A DNA stretch of 64,000 nucleotides from Paenibacillus sp. EZ-K15 (GTDB lineage Bacteria; Bacillota; Bacilli; Paenibacillales; Paenibacillaceae), in contig NZ_PDHM01000016.1 in assembly GCF_002573715.1 (NCBI RefSeq), positions 599,649 through 663,648 on the forward strand, read 5' to 3'. The translations under genes were made by a program, and so were the position numbers. A model generated the notes under the pieces. That model saw only the letters and a program-made list of their open reading frames with translations. It was not told the DNA's origin and ran no database searches. The stretch's first letter is position 1, and every line of letters starts with the position of its first letter. Shown here one piece after another: positions 52,506 to 61,756 of this stretch.

Positions 52506-52988
52506 ATGCATATGAAAACCGGCGTGGAACAGTCGGTGTATGCCCTGGTTCTATTGAATATGCTGCCGGACAAGGCGGTACTGCCCGGGGAAGCGATTAG
52601 CCAGCAGCTCGGGACATCGGCAACCTATTTTCAGAAACTGTTAAGGAAGTTGGTAACAGCAGACATCATCACATCAGTACCCGGTATCAAGGGCGGTTTT
52701 AGATTAAAAAAGAAACCGGAGGATATCCGTGTATACGACGTATACCTCGCGGTGGAAGGGCAGCAGTCCCTCTATTCATGCAACGGAATTCTGGTAGACA
52801 TGCTGGATTTGGAAAAAGAAGAAAGCTGCTGCCTGTTGACTGATTTAATGGAGGAAGCAGAATCCTCCTGGAAGGCTGTATTAAAACGGGAGACTATTGC
52901 TTCGCTGTCAGAGGAGATGTGCGGTGAACGCTTTAAGGATAAGGTTGCGGCTTTAGAGGAATGGATCAACAACAAAATGGTCATCTAA
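52506..52988 (+). CDS. Rrf2-family transcriptional regulator
   Basis: 160 residues. The winged helix is typical of Rrf2: GEAISQQLGTSATYFQKLLRKL and SVPGIKGGFRLKKKPEDI. Cysteines lie at 92, 108, 109 and 139. Their spacing differs from the 92-98-104 set of IscR-type cluster proteins, so a cluster or thiol sensor is possible but unproven. The ATG is seven bases after GAGGTG. The luciferase-like monooxygenase gene follows by 21 bases and is a likely target. Confidence 0.86.
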   Translation: MHMKTGVEQSVYALVLLNMLPDKAVLPGEAISQQLGTSATYFQKLLRKLVTADIITSVPGIKGGFRLKKKPEDIRVYDVYLAVEGQQSLYSCNGILVDMLDLEKEESCCLLTDLMEEAESSWKAVLKRETIASLSEEMCGERFKDKVAALEEWINNKMVI

Positions 52989-53009
52989 CCGAGGAAGGGA
53001 TGAAATTTT

Positions 53010-54002
53010 ATGAGACTAAGCGTATTGGATCAGGCACCCGTAACAAGCGGCAACACAGCGGAAGGCGCCTTGAAAAAAGCGGAAGAACTGGCTATTCTGG
53101 CAGATGAATTGGGATACAGCCGAATGTGGATGGCCGAGCATCATGGGGGAAATACGTTTGCCAGCTCTGCCCCCGAAGTGACGGCAGCCCGGCTTGCAGC
53201 CAAAACCGATCGGATTCGCGTCGGCACCGGCGGTGTCATGATGATGCATTATTCTCCCCTTAAACTCGCGGAAGTGTTTAAGACGTTAAGTGCTTTTACT
53301 CCTGGAAGGATTGATTTCGGTGTAGGACGAGCGCCAGGCGGTGATACAAGTGCGATGTACGCTTTGTCTGAAGGGCGGCAGCTGATGCTTCATAACATGT
53401 ATGATAAGCTGGCCGTAACCATGCAGCTCCTTCGTGATGAGGTCCCGGAAGATGAGTTATATGCCAAAAACGCCGCTGCTCCAACCGAAGTTGCCCTGCC
53501 GGAAGTGTGGCTGCTCGGCTCCAGCGGCAACAGTGCCTTAAAAGCGGCTCAGATGGGGGTCGGGTACTCCTTCGCGCAATTCTTTAACGGAGCGATGAGC
53601 AACGAGATATTAGATCATTACCGCGATAACTACCAGCCATCCATATTCATGGAAAAGTCGGAGATTAACGTATCCTATATGGTGACAACGGCCGAAACGA
53701 AGGAAGAAACCGAGTATGAAGCGCTGCCGCAGGATATTTTTCGATTGATGATGAGCAAGGGCCGGATTACGCAGGTGCTGACGCCGGAAGAAGCTCAGAA
53801 TGTGTCCTTAACGGAAATCGACCGGATGGCTATCCAGGAAGGCCGCAAGATTCATCTTGTGGGAGCGGTAAAGGATATCGCGGCACGCTTACAGGAAGAG
53901 CAAGCGCACTACGGATTCCAGGAAGCGATGATATGCAGCATTCCGCATTCGCAGGAAAAGCGGCTGGAGGTTTACCGCCTGCTCGCACGCGAGCTGCTGT
54001 AA
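53010..54002 (+). CDS. Luciferase-like (LLM class) flavin-dependent monooxygenase
   Basis: 330 residues, a TIM-barrel flavoprotein of the bacterial luciferase family. LSVLDQAPVTSGNTAEGAL at the start, RMWMAEHHGG, RIRVGTGGVMMMHYSPLKLAE and RIDFGVGRAPGGD are the family landmarks; the last stretch is typical of the YwcH/MsnO8-like group. It would use reduced flavin and oxygen on an unknown substrate. It forms an operon with the Rrf2 regulator and ends at a short terminator. Confidence 0.88.
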   Translation: MRLSVLDQAPVTSGNTAEGALKKAEELAILADELGYSRMWMAEHHGGNTFASSAPEVTAARLAAKTDRIRVGTGGVMMMHYSPLKLAEVFKTLSAFTPGRIDFGVGRAPGGDTSAMYALSEGRQLMLHNMYDKLAVTMQLLRDEVPEDELYAKNAAAPTEVALPEVWLLGSSGNSALKAAQMGVGYSFAQFFNGAMSNEILDHYRDNYQPSIFMEKSEINVSYMVTTAETKEETEYEALPQDIFRLMMSKGRITQVLTPEEAQNVSLTEIDRMAIQEGRKIHLVGAVKDIAARLQEEQAHYGFQEAMICSIPHSQEKRLEVYRLLARELL

Positions 54003-54019
54003 TTCTATAAAATAGGTGA

Positions 54020-54047
54020 AGGGATAGGCGGATGCCTGTCCTTTTTT
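54020..54047 (+). terminator. Rho-independent terminator
   Basis: Hairpin GGATAGGC / GCCTGTCC (one mismatch) with a four-base loop and T6. Confidence 0.8.
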
Positions 54048-54143
54048 CTGTTTGGTGAAATTATCGTATCCCTTTCGAGTGCGCAGATGCTAGAATAGTA
54101 AAAAAATAGATTTATTCGTATTACGCAGCAGTTAGGAGATATT

Positions 54144-54881
54144 ATGCCGTTTACATTCGCTCATCCCGTCATCACGATGCCTTGGTGGAAAAAGAAGTCG
54201 CTTCCGGTGTCGGCTCTTATTATCGGCTGCATGGCACCGGATTTTGAATATTTTATCCGATTTCGGGCGGCTGGCGTATGGAGCCATGAGGGTCCTGGAA
54301 TTCTTTTGTTCAATCTTCCCGTGATTGTGTTACTGTACGTCGTATTCGAGACGGTTGTACGGCCTGTTCTATACGTGTATTTACCTTCATGGTTCCCATA
54401 CCGCTGGGATCGGGAAGGGAAGCTGCCGGCTTCTCCAATAGGTTGGCTTGCCGTACTTCTCTTGGGATTGGCGGGCGTTGGCACGCATCTGCTATGGGAT
54501 CAGTTTACTCACAAGGGCGGCTGGATCGTCAATCAGATTCCCATCCTCACCCAATGGATACATATCGATTCTGTACAAATTCCGGTGTATAAATTATGTC
54601 AGCACGGCAGTAGTCTGTTCGGGTTGGTCTTGATCTTATGGTGGATTCATCGCCATTTGTACGTAGCATCAACGCAAAGGGCGCATTCGTATTCGGTTCT
54701 ATCTTTTTGGTGTGTATTTGTTGTGATCTATATTCTGGTTATGTTCATGGCTATGATGACGGTTGTTGACGGTGAAGGGATGACGTTTGTATTACAGCTT
54801 GTCGTTCCGGCAATCAGCAGCTTCATGCTGGCCATAATTGGAGCGTGTCTTGTGTTTTGGCGGGCTGCAAGGGGCAAATAG
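54144..54881 (+). CDS. DUF4184-family membrane protein
   Basis: 245 residues, about six hydrophobic segments. The start MPFTFAHPVITMPWWKKK is the DUF4184 hallmark, followed by IGCMAPDFEYFIRF and GVGTHLLWDQFTHKGGW with conserved His and Asp residues, which suggests a membrane metal-dependent hydrolase fold; no function is established. GTTAGGAG lies before the ATG. It appears monocistronic. Confidence 0.83.
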   Translation: MPFTFAHPVITMPWWKKKSLPVSALIIGCMAPDFEYFIRFRAAGVWSHEGPGILLFNLPVIVLLYVVFETVVRPVLYVYLPSWFPYRWDREGKLPASPIGWLAVLLLGLAGVGTHLLWDQFTHKGGWIVNQIPILTQWIHIDSVQIPVYKLCQHGSSLFGLVLILWWIHRHLYVASTQRAHSYSVLSFWCVFVVIYILVMFMAMMTVVDGEGMTFVLQLVVPAISSFMLAIIGACLVFWRAARGK

Positions 54882-54921
54882 CAACTCTAGTAAATAAAAT
54901 CGGAATCGACAGGAGGATGTT

Positions 54922-55776
54922 ATGGTAACCGTTGAGCAATTCACGCATAGGGGAATCCATTTCTTAAATGAAGATGCACTTGTCATAAACGAGCGAGCCG
55001 CATTGTATGGCGTGTTAGATGGGGTTTCATCCATCGTCCCATACCTCAGCGACAAGAAGGAAACCGGAGGTTACATCGCTGCTCAAGCCGTGAAGAACTA
55101 CTTCGAATCACTGGACCGGGTTGAACAGCTTACGGAGCATGTTGCGGCAGCGAACCAAAAGCTAAGAGAACTTATGCTGCAAGCCAATATTAATATGAAG
55201 AAAAAAGATGGCCTCTGGGGTACTGCCCTCGCTCTTGTTCGAATTCAAGAGGACCGTGTGGAATTTATACAGACAGGAGACTGCATGATTCTTGCCGTAT
55301 ACCAAGATGGGGAGGTTCGCCCGTTAACCTGGAGACAAGTCGCTCATTTAGAATCTCCGGTCATCGCAAAATGGGAGGAGGGCGTGAATAAGGGATTGTC
55401 CAATCAAAAAGACCTCCACGGGACGGTTATTGATATCATCAGAGAGAATCGCTTTCAGAGTAACACGAATGGAGGCTACGGAGTATTAAATGGAGAAGCC
55501 CGCGCTGTTGATTTTCTCGAATACGGAAAGATCAACAAGTCACGATTAAAACACGTGATCTTGTTAACGGATGGTTTGTTTTGGCCTACCAAGGATGTGC
55601 CGAGTCATCAATCCTATTGGGAACATGTCGCGCAGCGTATACTCGAAAAGGGTGTTGAACAGTATGCGCATGAATTACTTGAGATCGAAGAGGCTGACCC
55701 TGAGTGCTTAAGACATGCAAGATTCAAAAAATCCGATGACAAAACAGGCATGGTGCTTCACTTGAACAACCCATAG
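54922..55776 (+). CDS. PP2C-like serine/threonine phosphatase
   Basis: 284 residues. The PPM/PP2C metal-binding motifs can be traced: NEDALVINERAALYGVLDGVSS (first Asp pair), FIQTGDCMILAVY, LLTDGLFWP and KSDDKTGMVLHL. Such phosphatases remove phosphate from Ser/Thr or act in regulatory circuits. No kinase gene is adjacent. The ATG follows AGGAGG. It ends before a terminator. Confidence 0.82.
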   Translation: MVTVEQFTHRGIHFLNEDALVINERAALYGVLDGVSSIVPYLSDKKETGGYIAAQAVKNYFESLDRVEQLTEHVAAANQKLRELMLQANINMKKKDGLWGTALALVRIQEDRVEFIQTGDCMILAVYQDGEVRPLTWRQVAHLESPVIAKWEEGVNKGLSNQKDLHGTVIDIIRENRFQSNTNGGYGVLNGEARAVDFLEYGKINKSRLKHVILLTDGLFWPTKDVPSHQSYWEHVAQRILEKGVEQYAHELLEIEEADPECLRHARFKKSDDKTGMVLHLNNP

Positions 55777-55817
55777 ATGGTCAATGAGGCAACCTCACCT
55801 TATGAGAATTCTTCCCC

Positions 55818-55854
55818 GAAACACTGACACATTGTCGTCAGTGTTTCGCTTTTA
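55818..55854 (+). terminator. Rho-independent terminator
   Basis: Perfect 11-base arms GAAACACTGAC / GTCAGTGTTTC with an eight-base loop, followed by GCTTTTAT. It ends the phosphatase gene and lies just before the epoxide hydrolase gene. Confidence 0.82.
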
Positions 55855-55889
55855 TAATGAAGAAAAAATCGAGAGTGAGGTTAAATTAT

Positions 55890-57086
55890 ATGTCTAATTA
55901 TCTGGATGATATCAAGTACCAGGGTTCGGAAGCTCCCGTTCGGCCCTTCCGTATTCACATACCTCAAAAGGACATCGACGATCTTCGGACTCGTATTGCC
56001 CATACCCGTTGGCCTTCCCAGTTACCTGGAGGCGCATGGAATCGCGGGATTCCGGTTGCATATCTTAAAGATCTCGCGGATTACTGGCAGAAGGAATACG
56101 ACTGGCGCGAATATGAGCAGAAACTGAATGCGTTCCCGCAATTTATGACCGACATTGAGGGGCAGCCGATCCATTTTCTACACGTGCGTTCTCCTGAGCC
56201 GGATGCCTTGCCATTGATCATGACGCATAGCTGGCCGAACTCCATTGTCGAATTCATGAATATCATTGGTCCTTTAAGCAATCCCAGAGCGTTTGGTGCC
56301 GATCCTAGCATGGCATTTCACATCGTGGCACCTTCGCTTCCGGGGTTCGGCTTCTCCGCTTTTCCTGAGCCGACAGATGGAACACCGTGGAGCATCAAAC
56401 GCGTCGCCAGAGCTTGGGCCGAATTGATGCGCAGGCTCGGTTATGATTCTTACGGTGCCCATGGAAACGATGCAGGTGCATTAGTTTCCCCGGAGCTGGC
56501 TATCCTTGATGCTGAACACATGATCGGTGTTCATATTACTGGAGGGTTGGGTATCCCTAAGGGAGACCCGAGTGAACTGGAAGGGGTTAGCAAGGAAGAA
56601 CTGGCTGAAGTTACGCACATGGCTGAGCAGTTTGCAGGAGGCAGCGGTTATGCCCCTTATCTGTCCAACCGGCCACAGACGCTCAGTTATGGACTTAACG
56701 ACTCACCGGTGGCCGAACTGGCTTATCTTGTTGAGCGGTTTAAGGAGTTTGATGGTTGGCCAAGTAACTCGAAGGAAATCCAGCCTGAACCGATCGACAA
56801 AGATCTGCTGCTCACGAACGCAACGTTATATTGGCTGACGGAAACCGCGGCTTCTTCGTCCTGGACCTATTATGAAGGGGCAGCTGGGATGCCAACAGAT
56901 CAAAAGAAAGTACCGACAGGGGTTTCTCATGGGGGAGGTTCAGTATTCAGGCGAATTGCCGAAGCCAAAAACAACATCGTCCACTGGTCGAATCGGGAAA
57001 GCGGCAGTCATATGGTTGCTATGGCGTCTCCGGGTTCGCTCGTACAGGATATCAGAGTATTTTTCAACAAACTTCGCAGCCTTTAA
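55890..57086 (+). CDS. Epoxide hydrolase (EHN-type alpha/beta hydrolase)
   Basis: 398 residues. The N-terminal EHN region is visible: VRPFRIHIPQKDIDDLRTRI, then TRWPSQLPGGAWNRGIP. The core has the oxyanion-hole segment THSWPNSIVEF, the nucleophile elbow in GAHGNDAGALVSPELA (Asp), and the catalytic His in SGSHMVAMASPGSLVQDI. Family members open epoxides to diols, as does juvenile-hormone epoxide hydrolase. The ATG at 55890 is nine bases after GAGG; the one at 55857 overlaps the terminator tail. It appears monocistronic. Confidence 0.86.
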   Translation: MSNYLDDIKYQGSEAPVRPFRIHIPQKDIDDLRTRIAHTRWPSQLPGGAWNRGIPVAYLKDLADYWQKEYDWREYEQKLNAFPQFMTDIEGQPIHFLHVRSPEPDALPLIMTHSWPNSIVEFMNIIGPLSNPRAFGADPSMAFHIVAPSLPGFGFSAFPEPTDGTPWSIKRVARAWAELMRRLGYDSYGAHGNDAGALVSPELAILDAEHMIGVHITGGLGIPKGDPSELEGVSKEELAEVTHMAEQFAGGSGYAPYLSNRPQTLSYGLNDSPVAELAYLVERFKEFDGWPSNSKEIQPEPIDKDLLLTNATLYWLTETAASSSWTYYEGAAGMPTDQKKVPTGVSHGGGSVFRRIAEAKNNIVHWSNRESGSHMVAMASPGSLVQDIRVFFNKLRSL

Positions 57087-57213
57087 CTACGTTATGTAAG
57101 AATATACAATACAATCCGTCTCAAGAAAACGAGATCAGCATACTTTGCCTAACAACATTTTCATGTCCGATTCATATTTTATTGTAACGGCATGGAAGCG
57201 GGAGGTATGCAGT

Positions 57214-57384
57214 ATGGGCCAAGGAGCGCAGAGAAAACGTAGACGACAAACAGCTTCGAATAAAGCTACGGTTAAACAATTGGCATTTATTGCAGCCATA
57301 TTAGTGTTGATTGCTTCAGCTATAGGCCTCTACATTGCATATGATGACTTGTTTGAGGATGACGGTGTGGAAGTTGTCGTATAA
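57214..57384 (+). CDS. Small single-pass membrane protein
   Basis: 56 residues: a basic N-terminus (GQGAQRKRRRQTASNK), one hydrophobic helix (about 20-42) and an acidic tail (DDLFEDDGVEVVV), suggesting N-in topology. The ATG at 57214 is eight bases after GGGAGG; an upstream in-frame start at 57145 lacks a ribosome binding site. Family not recognised. Confidence 0.6.
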   Translation: MGQGAQRKRRRQTASNKATVKQLAFIAAILVLIASAIGLYIAYDDLFEDDGVEVVV

Positions 57385-57462
57385 CCAGGCGTGTTTGACA
57401 AACGAATTTAATTCGCTTTGTCTTTATCATATATGACATATGGAATTTTCCACTTCAACGAA

Positions 57463-57503
57463 AAAGGCAGCCGTTCATGATAATAAGAACAGGCTGCCTT
57501 TGT
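57463..57503. terminator. Bidirectional terminator before the second ger operon end
   Basis: Hairpin AAAGGCAGCC-GTTC / GAAC-AGGCTGCCTTT with a ten-base loop, A-rich on the left and TTTG on the right. Terminates the minus-strand germination operon and possibly the small protein gene. Confidence 0.82.
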
Positions 57504-57528
57504 TATGGGTTCATTTAATGGAAGATCA

Positions 57529-58728
57529 TCAGGAGTCAGCTTCGTTTTTGGTCGTCGGCGTAACCTGACCCTTTTGATGAGGCAGCAACTTCATGCCGGC
57601 ATGCTCCAGATGGACTTTTACTTGAACCGATTCCAGAGAGCGTGGATCAATCGGTTGGGCAGACGACTGATATGTTTTTTTCCAAAGTCGGGAATCTTTC
57701 TTAAACAAAAGGTGCTCCAAGCTGAATAGGTCCGTTTTTGAAGCAACCCCGTTTTTAAACGTAGTTAGAATTTCCTCCCGCACTTCCGCTGCTGCCTGTA
57801 TTTCGATTTCAGTCTTGGTCATCTCATCGAGAGCTTCATCCACGTTTCCATTTAACTTCAGATGAACGCGGTATTTGGGCATGCCGTTAACAATAACTAA
57901 TTCTTTGCGAACTTTGGGATTTGTTAATACCACGACCCCTGCATATTCACCGCGCTTATTCGTGATCAGGATGTGAGATCGTTTCGTATCGGTTTCCAGC
58001 CAACGCAAGCCTGTGAGTTTATCATTGGTGAATAAGCCATTCGATACCCCTTTAGATATAGCAAATACTCCGTTAATCACCAATTTCGGATTATCTTTTT
58101 GGTTTAAGCTCCAGGTCTTTTTATCAACCGACATATTAGGAAGCAACACCGTGCTGGCTGGTTCTGTAATCAGCGCCATGAATTCGAAATATCGAATCGG
58201 TACGATATAGGATCTTTGTTTAAACTCCTCAGTTGGTTCATGAGCTAACGTATTCAATTGGGAGAGGTTGAAGAACGCAGGGACAGTAAACAATTGGTCG
58301 ATGGAGTCTTTTGTACCATATACCCAAGGTGTCATACGAACCTCCTGGTACCGGCCGATGGTATCCAGTTTGGTTAGGACATTTGATTTCAGCACGTTCT
58401 CACTAAGTAGAATACAGGAAATATGGCTCCAGCTGGTTCGTTCCTGTAAGGTATCGTACAGGGCGTTTATCGCCATGTCCAATGTTTTACCCCTTGTTTT
58501 GGAAGTCCACACTTGGGATGGCTTTTCCGTCTTTCCGGTTTCGGTTTTGGCTACGGATGTAAAATCCATCATTTGGGTATATACAACGAAGTTACCGTCC
58601 TCCTGATCGATGCCGATGGCTGTGATGTAATTCATGTCTTGTATTTCCTTGATGTCCCAGCAACCCGTTAACAGATTTAGAATTACCATTAACAATATAA
58701 ATTTTATGATTCTGACGCAGGTTCTCAT
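57529..58728 (-). CDS. Ger(x)C-family spore germination lipoprotein (subunit C)
   Basis: 399 residues, lipobox LTGC near residue 23 followed by WDIKEIQDMNYITAIGIDQEDG, a strong Ger(x)C marker, and YTQMMDFTSVAKTE. Germinant receptor subunit on the outer face of the spore inner membrane. Its ATG lies one base beyond the stop of the A subunit gene, so translation is coupled. Third gene of a B-A-C ordered operon. Confidence 0.92.
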   Translation of the reverse strand: MRTCVRIIKFILLMVILNLLTGCWDIKEIQDMNYITAIGIDQEDGNFVVYTQMMDFTSVAKTETGKTEKPSQVWTSKTRGKTLDMAINALYDTLQERTSWSHISCILLSENVLKSNVLTKLDTIGRYQEVRMTPWVYGTKDSIDQLFTVPAFFNLSQLNTLAHEPTEEFKQRSYIVPIRYFEFMALITEPASTVLLPNMSVDKKTWSLNQKDNPKLVINGVFAISKGVSNGLFTNDKLTGLRWLETDTKRSHILITNKRGEYAGVVVLTNPKVRKELVIVNGMPKYRVHLKLNGNVDEALDEMTKTEIEIQAAAEVREEILTTFKNGVASKTDLFSLEHLLFKKDSRLWKKTYQSSAQPIDPRSLESVQVKVHLEHAGMKLLPHQKGQVTPTTKNEADS

Positions 58729-58729
58729 C

Positions 58730-60259
58730 TCATGTAGGTTCCCTTTCTTCAGATGTGTCGTCTATCGTTTGAAGCATTTCCGGTCGTTTTTTGTTGAAAG
58801 CCCATGGTTTTTTTAAGAGGGAGCCCAACAGATCCTTGTAGGTTAATGGTGATAGAGGAGCTAGATACGGAAGACCGAAGGATTCCAATACAGAGAGGTA
58901 GGCAATGAGACTTAATATTCCAATGAAGAATCCGAGCATGCCTAGCAAGGAAGACCATACCAGCACATATAGACGAATAATGCTGACCGTCCCGCTTAGT
59001 GTTTGATTGACTAATGTAAAAGTCGCAACTGCGGTTGTTGCAGATACAACCAGCATGGTGGGTGACGTAAGTCCCGCGCGGATGGCAGCATCGCCGATAA
59101 TCAGACCGCCCAGGACAGCAATGGTTTGACCGACTGCTTTGGGCAGCCTGATCCCAGCCTCTCTGAATAATTCGAACATGCCCAGCATTAATAAGATCTC
59201 CATTGGCGCGGAAAGCGGAAGCCCGAATCTGGAGACGGTGACGGTCGCAAGAAGGAGAAAGGGAAGCTGATCCATGTTGTAGCATGTCAAGGCAACCCAA
59301 AATCCCGGGAGCATAATGGCAAGAGATAGACCTAACAACCTGAGAAGTCGCTCAAAGATTACAAAGTGGTAAGGGAAATAAGAATCTTCTGGTGTTTTTA
59401 ATAATTCCAGTAAGTTGCATGGTGCAATCAATGCCATTGGCGATCCATCCACAAGAATGGTAAAACGCCCTCTAAGCAAGCACTCCACGACAAAATCCGG
59501 CCTGCCAATGTAGTCCATAAGTGGAAACAGGGACAGGGTAGAATCGGAAAGCGCCTCCTCCAGCTGACCGCTGGTTACCAGAGCATCGACTTTGATCCCT
59601 TTTAAACGCTCTTTAGCCTCGTTGACAATCTCCGGGCGTATAATATCGGAAATATACAGAAGCGCTACTCTGGTCTGACTGCGATCGCCGATGATCATTT
59701 GTTCATTGTGGAGTGTGGCCGTGCGAAGTCGTTTTCGGACAAGTGCCACGTTCATGTTTAAATCCTCCGTAAAAGCGTCTCGCGCCCCTTTGATAGCCAC
59801 CTCCGTATTGGATTCCTCAGGTTGTCTATTCGGACGCGCGGCGAGATCGATGGAATAAAAGCATTTTTCTGTTAAAAAAAATAGTATCATTCGTCCTGCA
59901 AACAGAAACTTTACGACATCGGCAGGCTGTTTAATTTTGCTCCATTCCATCGATTTATCCAGTTCTCTGGCTAACGGCTCCCAATCATTGAAGTGTTCCA
60001 GTTTTTCTTCCAGATCTGGCAGCACATATTGGGTCATCACCTTGGAATCAACCATGCCTTCGCTGTACAGCAGTAATACGGGAATAGCATCTTCATGCTT
60101 TCCCGGGAAAGATTTGATGACGACATCCGCGGAATTGGCAAACATGGAACGCAGGGATTCCTCATCCAAGGTGTCGGATGCGGGCTCACGGTCCACGATG
60201 AACCTGGTTTGTTTCGATTTTCGGCGGAACATACCGTTTCGAGGTCTGTGATTTGTCAT
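58730..60259 (-). CDS. GerA-family spore germination receptor subunit A
   Basis: 509 residues. A hydrophilic N-terminal half with a basic start (RPRNGMFRRKSKQTRF), then the membrane domain with RPDFVVECLLRGRFTILVDGSPMALIAPCNLLELL, SAPMEILLMLGMFELFREAG and LPKAVGQTIAVLGGLIIGDAAIRAG. It is clearly divergent from the GerA protein at 34257, so the operons are not a recent duplication. The ATG follows GGAGG, which itself overlaps the end of the B subunit gene. Confidence 0.92.
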   Translation of the reverse strand: MTNHRPRNGMFRRKSKQTRFIVDREPASDTLDEESLRSMFANSADVVIKSFPGKHEDAIPVLLLYSEGMVDSKVMTQYVLPDLEEKLEHFNDWEPLARELDKSMEWSKIKQPADVVKFLFAGRMILFFLTEKCFYSIDLAARPNRQPEESNTEVAIKGARDAFTEDLNMNVALVRKRLRTATLHNEQMIIGDRSQTRVALLYISDIIRPEIVNEAKERLKGIKVDALVTSGQLEEALSDSTLSLFPLMDYIGRPDFVVECLLRGRFTILVDGSPMALIAPCNLLELLKTPEDSYFPYHFVIFERLLRLLGLSLAIMLPGFWVALTCYNMDQLPFLLLATVTVSRFGLPLSAPMEILLMLGMFELFREAGIRLPKAVGQTIAVLGGLIIGDAAIRAGLTSPTMLVVSATTAVATFTLVNQTLSGTVSIIRLYVLVWSSLLGMLGFFIGILSLIAYLSVLESFGLPYLAPLSPLTYKDLLGSLLKKPWAFNKKRPEMLQTIDDTSEEREPT

Positions 60260-60262
60260 CTT

Positions 60263-61348
60263 CTATCCTCCGTTTGTTTTAGGTTTAAATGCTACTGCAA
60301 TCGCAATGAAAAGCGTCAGCACGGAAAGAAAGCCTAAGAATGCTAGCGAGTATTTGCCCAGAACGAATAACTCGATTTGTCTATCGATTACCGGAATTAA
60401 GGAGAAGACAGACAATGCGACACCCACTCCTAATAAATACCAAAGGCGCTGTTTTGGTTTTTTGAAGGAAATACCGTCCGCCATGATAAACAGGAACAGA
60501 GAAATACGAATTAATGTGCCCGATATCCATTGGTACAAAGCCAGAAAATCGAGATGCGTTATATATTTGGTAATGGTGACCAGCATCCACTGTTCGTATG
60601 CGGGATAGCGGGATTCCATGGCGGGAACAGGTCCGAATGCGGCGATAGCTCCCATCAATGGTCCAAGCGTGAGCCCGCCCAGAAGAATAGATAATATGAC
60701 AATCGAGAGGTAGTTCATCTTTCGTTTCATGTGATGCTGAAGAAAGATCAGCACGATCATCTCCATAAACCCGCCGCCGGCTACGATCATGCTTTTGAGC
60801 ATAGGCGTGTATCCTTCCACGAGTAGCGGCATCAACAATGAATAGTCCTTGTATTGAAGATTCGACACAGCTACAAAATGTCCCAACACCCATACAGTGG
60901 GAAGCAGGATTCCGGATATGATGGCTATTGAGCGAATACCGTTATTTGCCACATATACGCACAACAGGATAAGGGTGAGCGAGACGACCGTTTTGGGCGT
61001 TCGCGGCAAGTAGGTGACATGAATCCAGGTCGCCGTTTCTCTTAATATCACCATGGACATCCAAAAAAAGTAGAGTGTTATTATGCTGGCGAATATCCAA
61101 CCCATGACCGGACCAAAAGAATCTTTGAACCAGGCGATTATAGACTGTTGGTGCGTTCGCTTCATGATAAAAAACAAAATGTAAACCCAGCCGATATGAA
61201 GGATCATGGTCATCAGGGTGCCCATCCATGCATCGCGGCCTGCGGTTTGCAGAAGAAGAGGGATCAGGATAACGTGATTGGTGATCCCCAAGGATAACAG
61301 CGTGATGAAGTATACGTCGATCAAGGATATCTTTTTGGTTGTGGCCAT
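60263..61348 (-). CDS. GerB-family spore germination receptor permease (subunit B)
   Basis: 361 residues, about ten hydrophobic segments: ISLIDVYFITLLSLGITNHVILIPLLLQTAGRD, then WIFASIITLYFFWMSMVILRETATWI. Members of the GerB permease family are receptor subunits of the spore inner membrane. The ATG at 61348 is nine bases after GGAG; the in-frame ATG at 61363 has no ribosome binding site. This gene is first in its operon, ahead of A and C; the common orders are A-B-C and A-C-B. Confidence 0.9.
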   Translation of the reverse strand: MATTKKISLIDVYFITLLSLGITNHVILIPLLLQTAGRDAWMGTLMTMILHIGWVYILFFIMKRTHQQSIIAWFKDSFGPVMGWIFASIITLYFFWMSMVILRETATWIHVTYLPRTPKTVVSLTLILLCVYVANNGIRSIAIISGILLPTVWVLGHFVAVSNLQYKDYSLLMPLLVEGYTPMLKSMIVAGGGFMEMIVLIFLQHHMKRKMNYLSIVILSILLGGLTLGPLMGAIAAFGPVPAMESRYPAYEQWMLVTITKYITHLDFLALYQWISGTLIRISLFLFIMADGISFKKPKQRLWYLLGVGVALSVFSLIPVIDRQIELFVLGKYSLAFLGFLSVLTLFIAIAVAFKPKTNGG

Positions 61349-61371
61349 TATACTAATCTCCATATGAGGGA

Positions 61372-61401
61372 ATACATGCTAATTCGATACAGTGAGTATT
61401 C
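61372..61401 (-). promoter_or_regulatory. Candidate sigma-G-type promoter of the B-A-C ger operon
   Basis: On the minus strand GAATA (61401-61397) and CATGTAT (61378-61372) are 18 bases apart, close to the GNATR-N18-CATNNTA form of sigma-G promoters, and lie about 25 bases before the first gene. The -10 match is imperfect. Confidence 0.35.
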
Positions 61402-61756
61402 TCCATTTTCCGCATTTTATGTATGAGGTGAAGAAGTACAACCATCCTGTATGTGGCTGCGAACAGAATGGGGAGGGGATATCAGGTCATTGATTACTTA
61501 CTTAAATGGGACCGGGAATGCGAATCGGTTTCATGGAAAAGTCGGATCGCCTGTCGAATGGATGTGGTTTTTGCGATTACCCAAGAAATAATCAGGGGAA
61601 ATCATCTGGTTGCAAATTAGCGAGACATCGAAAATTGGGTGGGCTGTTTTGTGGAGTGGAGGGGAGGTGTTCTGGTTCTGGTTTACGGAGGATGCATGGA
61701 GATAATGGAGTCGTGGATTTATACTGCACTAAGAAACAAGAAGGTTGACGGCTATT
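61402..61756. other. Non-coding stretch upstream of the B-A-C ger operon
   Basis: I find no supported gene here. An 80-codon open frame at 61506-61748 has no ribosome binding site and a composition unlike a protein of this genome. No clear hairpin is present. Confidence 0.5.

Noticed and set aside
61506..61748. 80-codon open frame on the plus strand in the large gap before the GxGYxYP gene
   Set aside because: No ribosome binding site, odd Cys/Gly/Arg-rich composition and no recognisable domain; likely chance.
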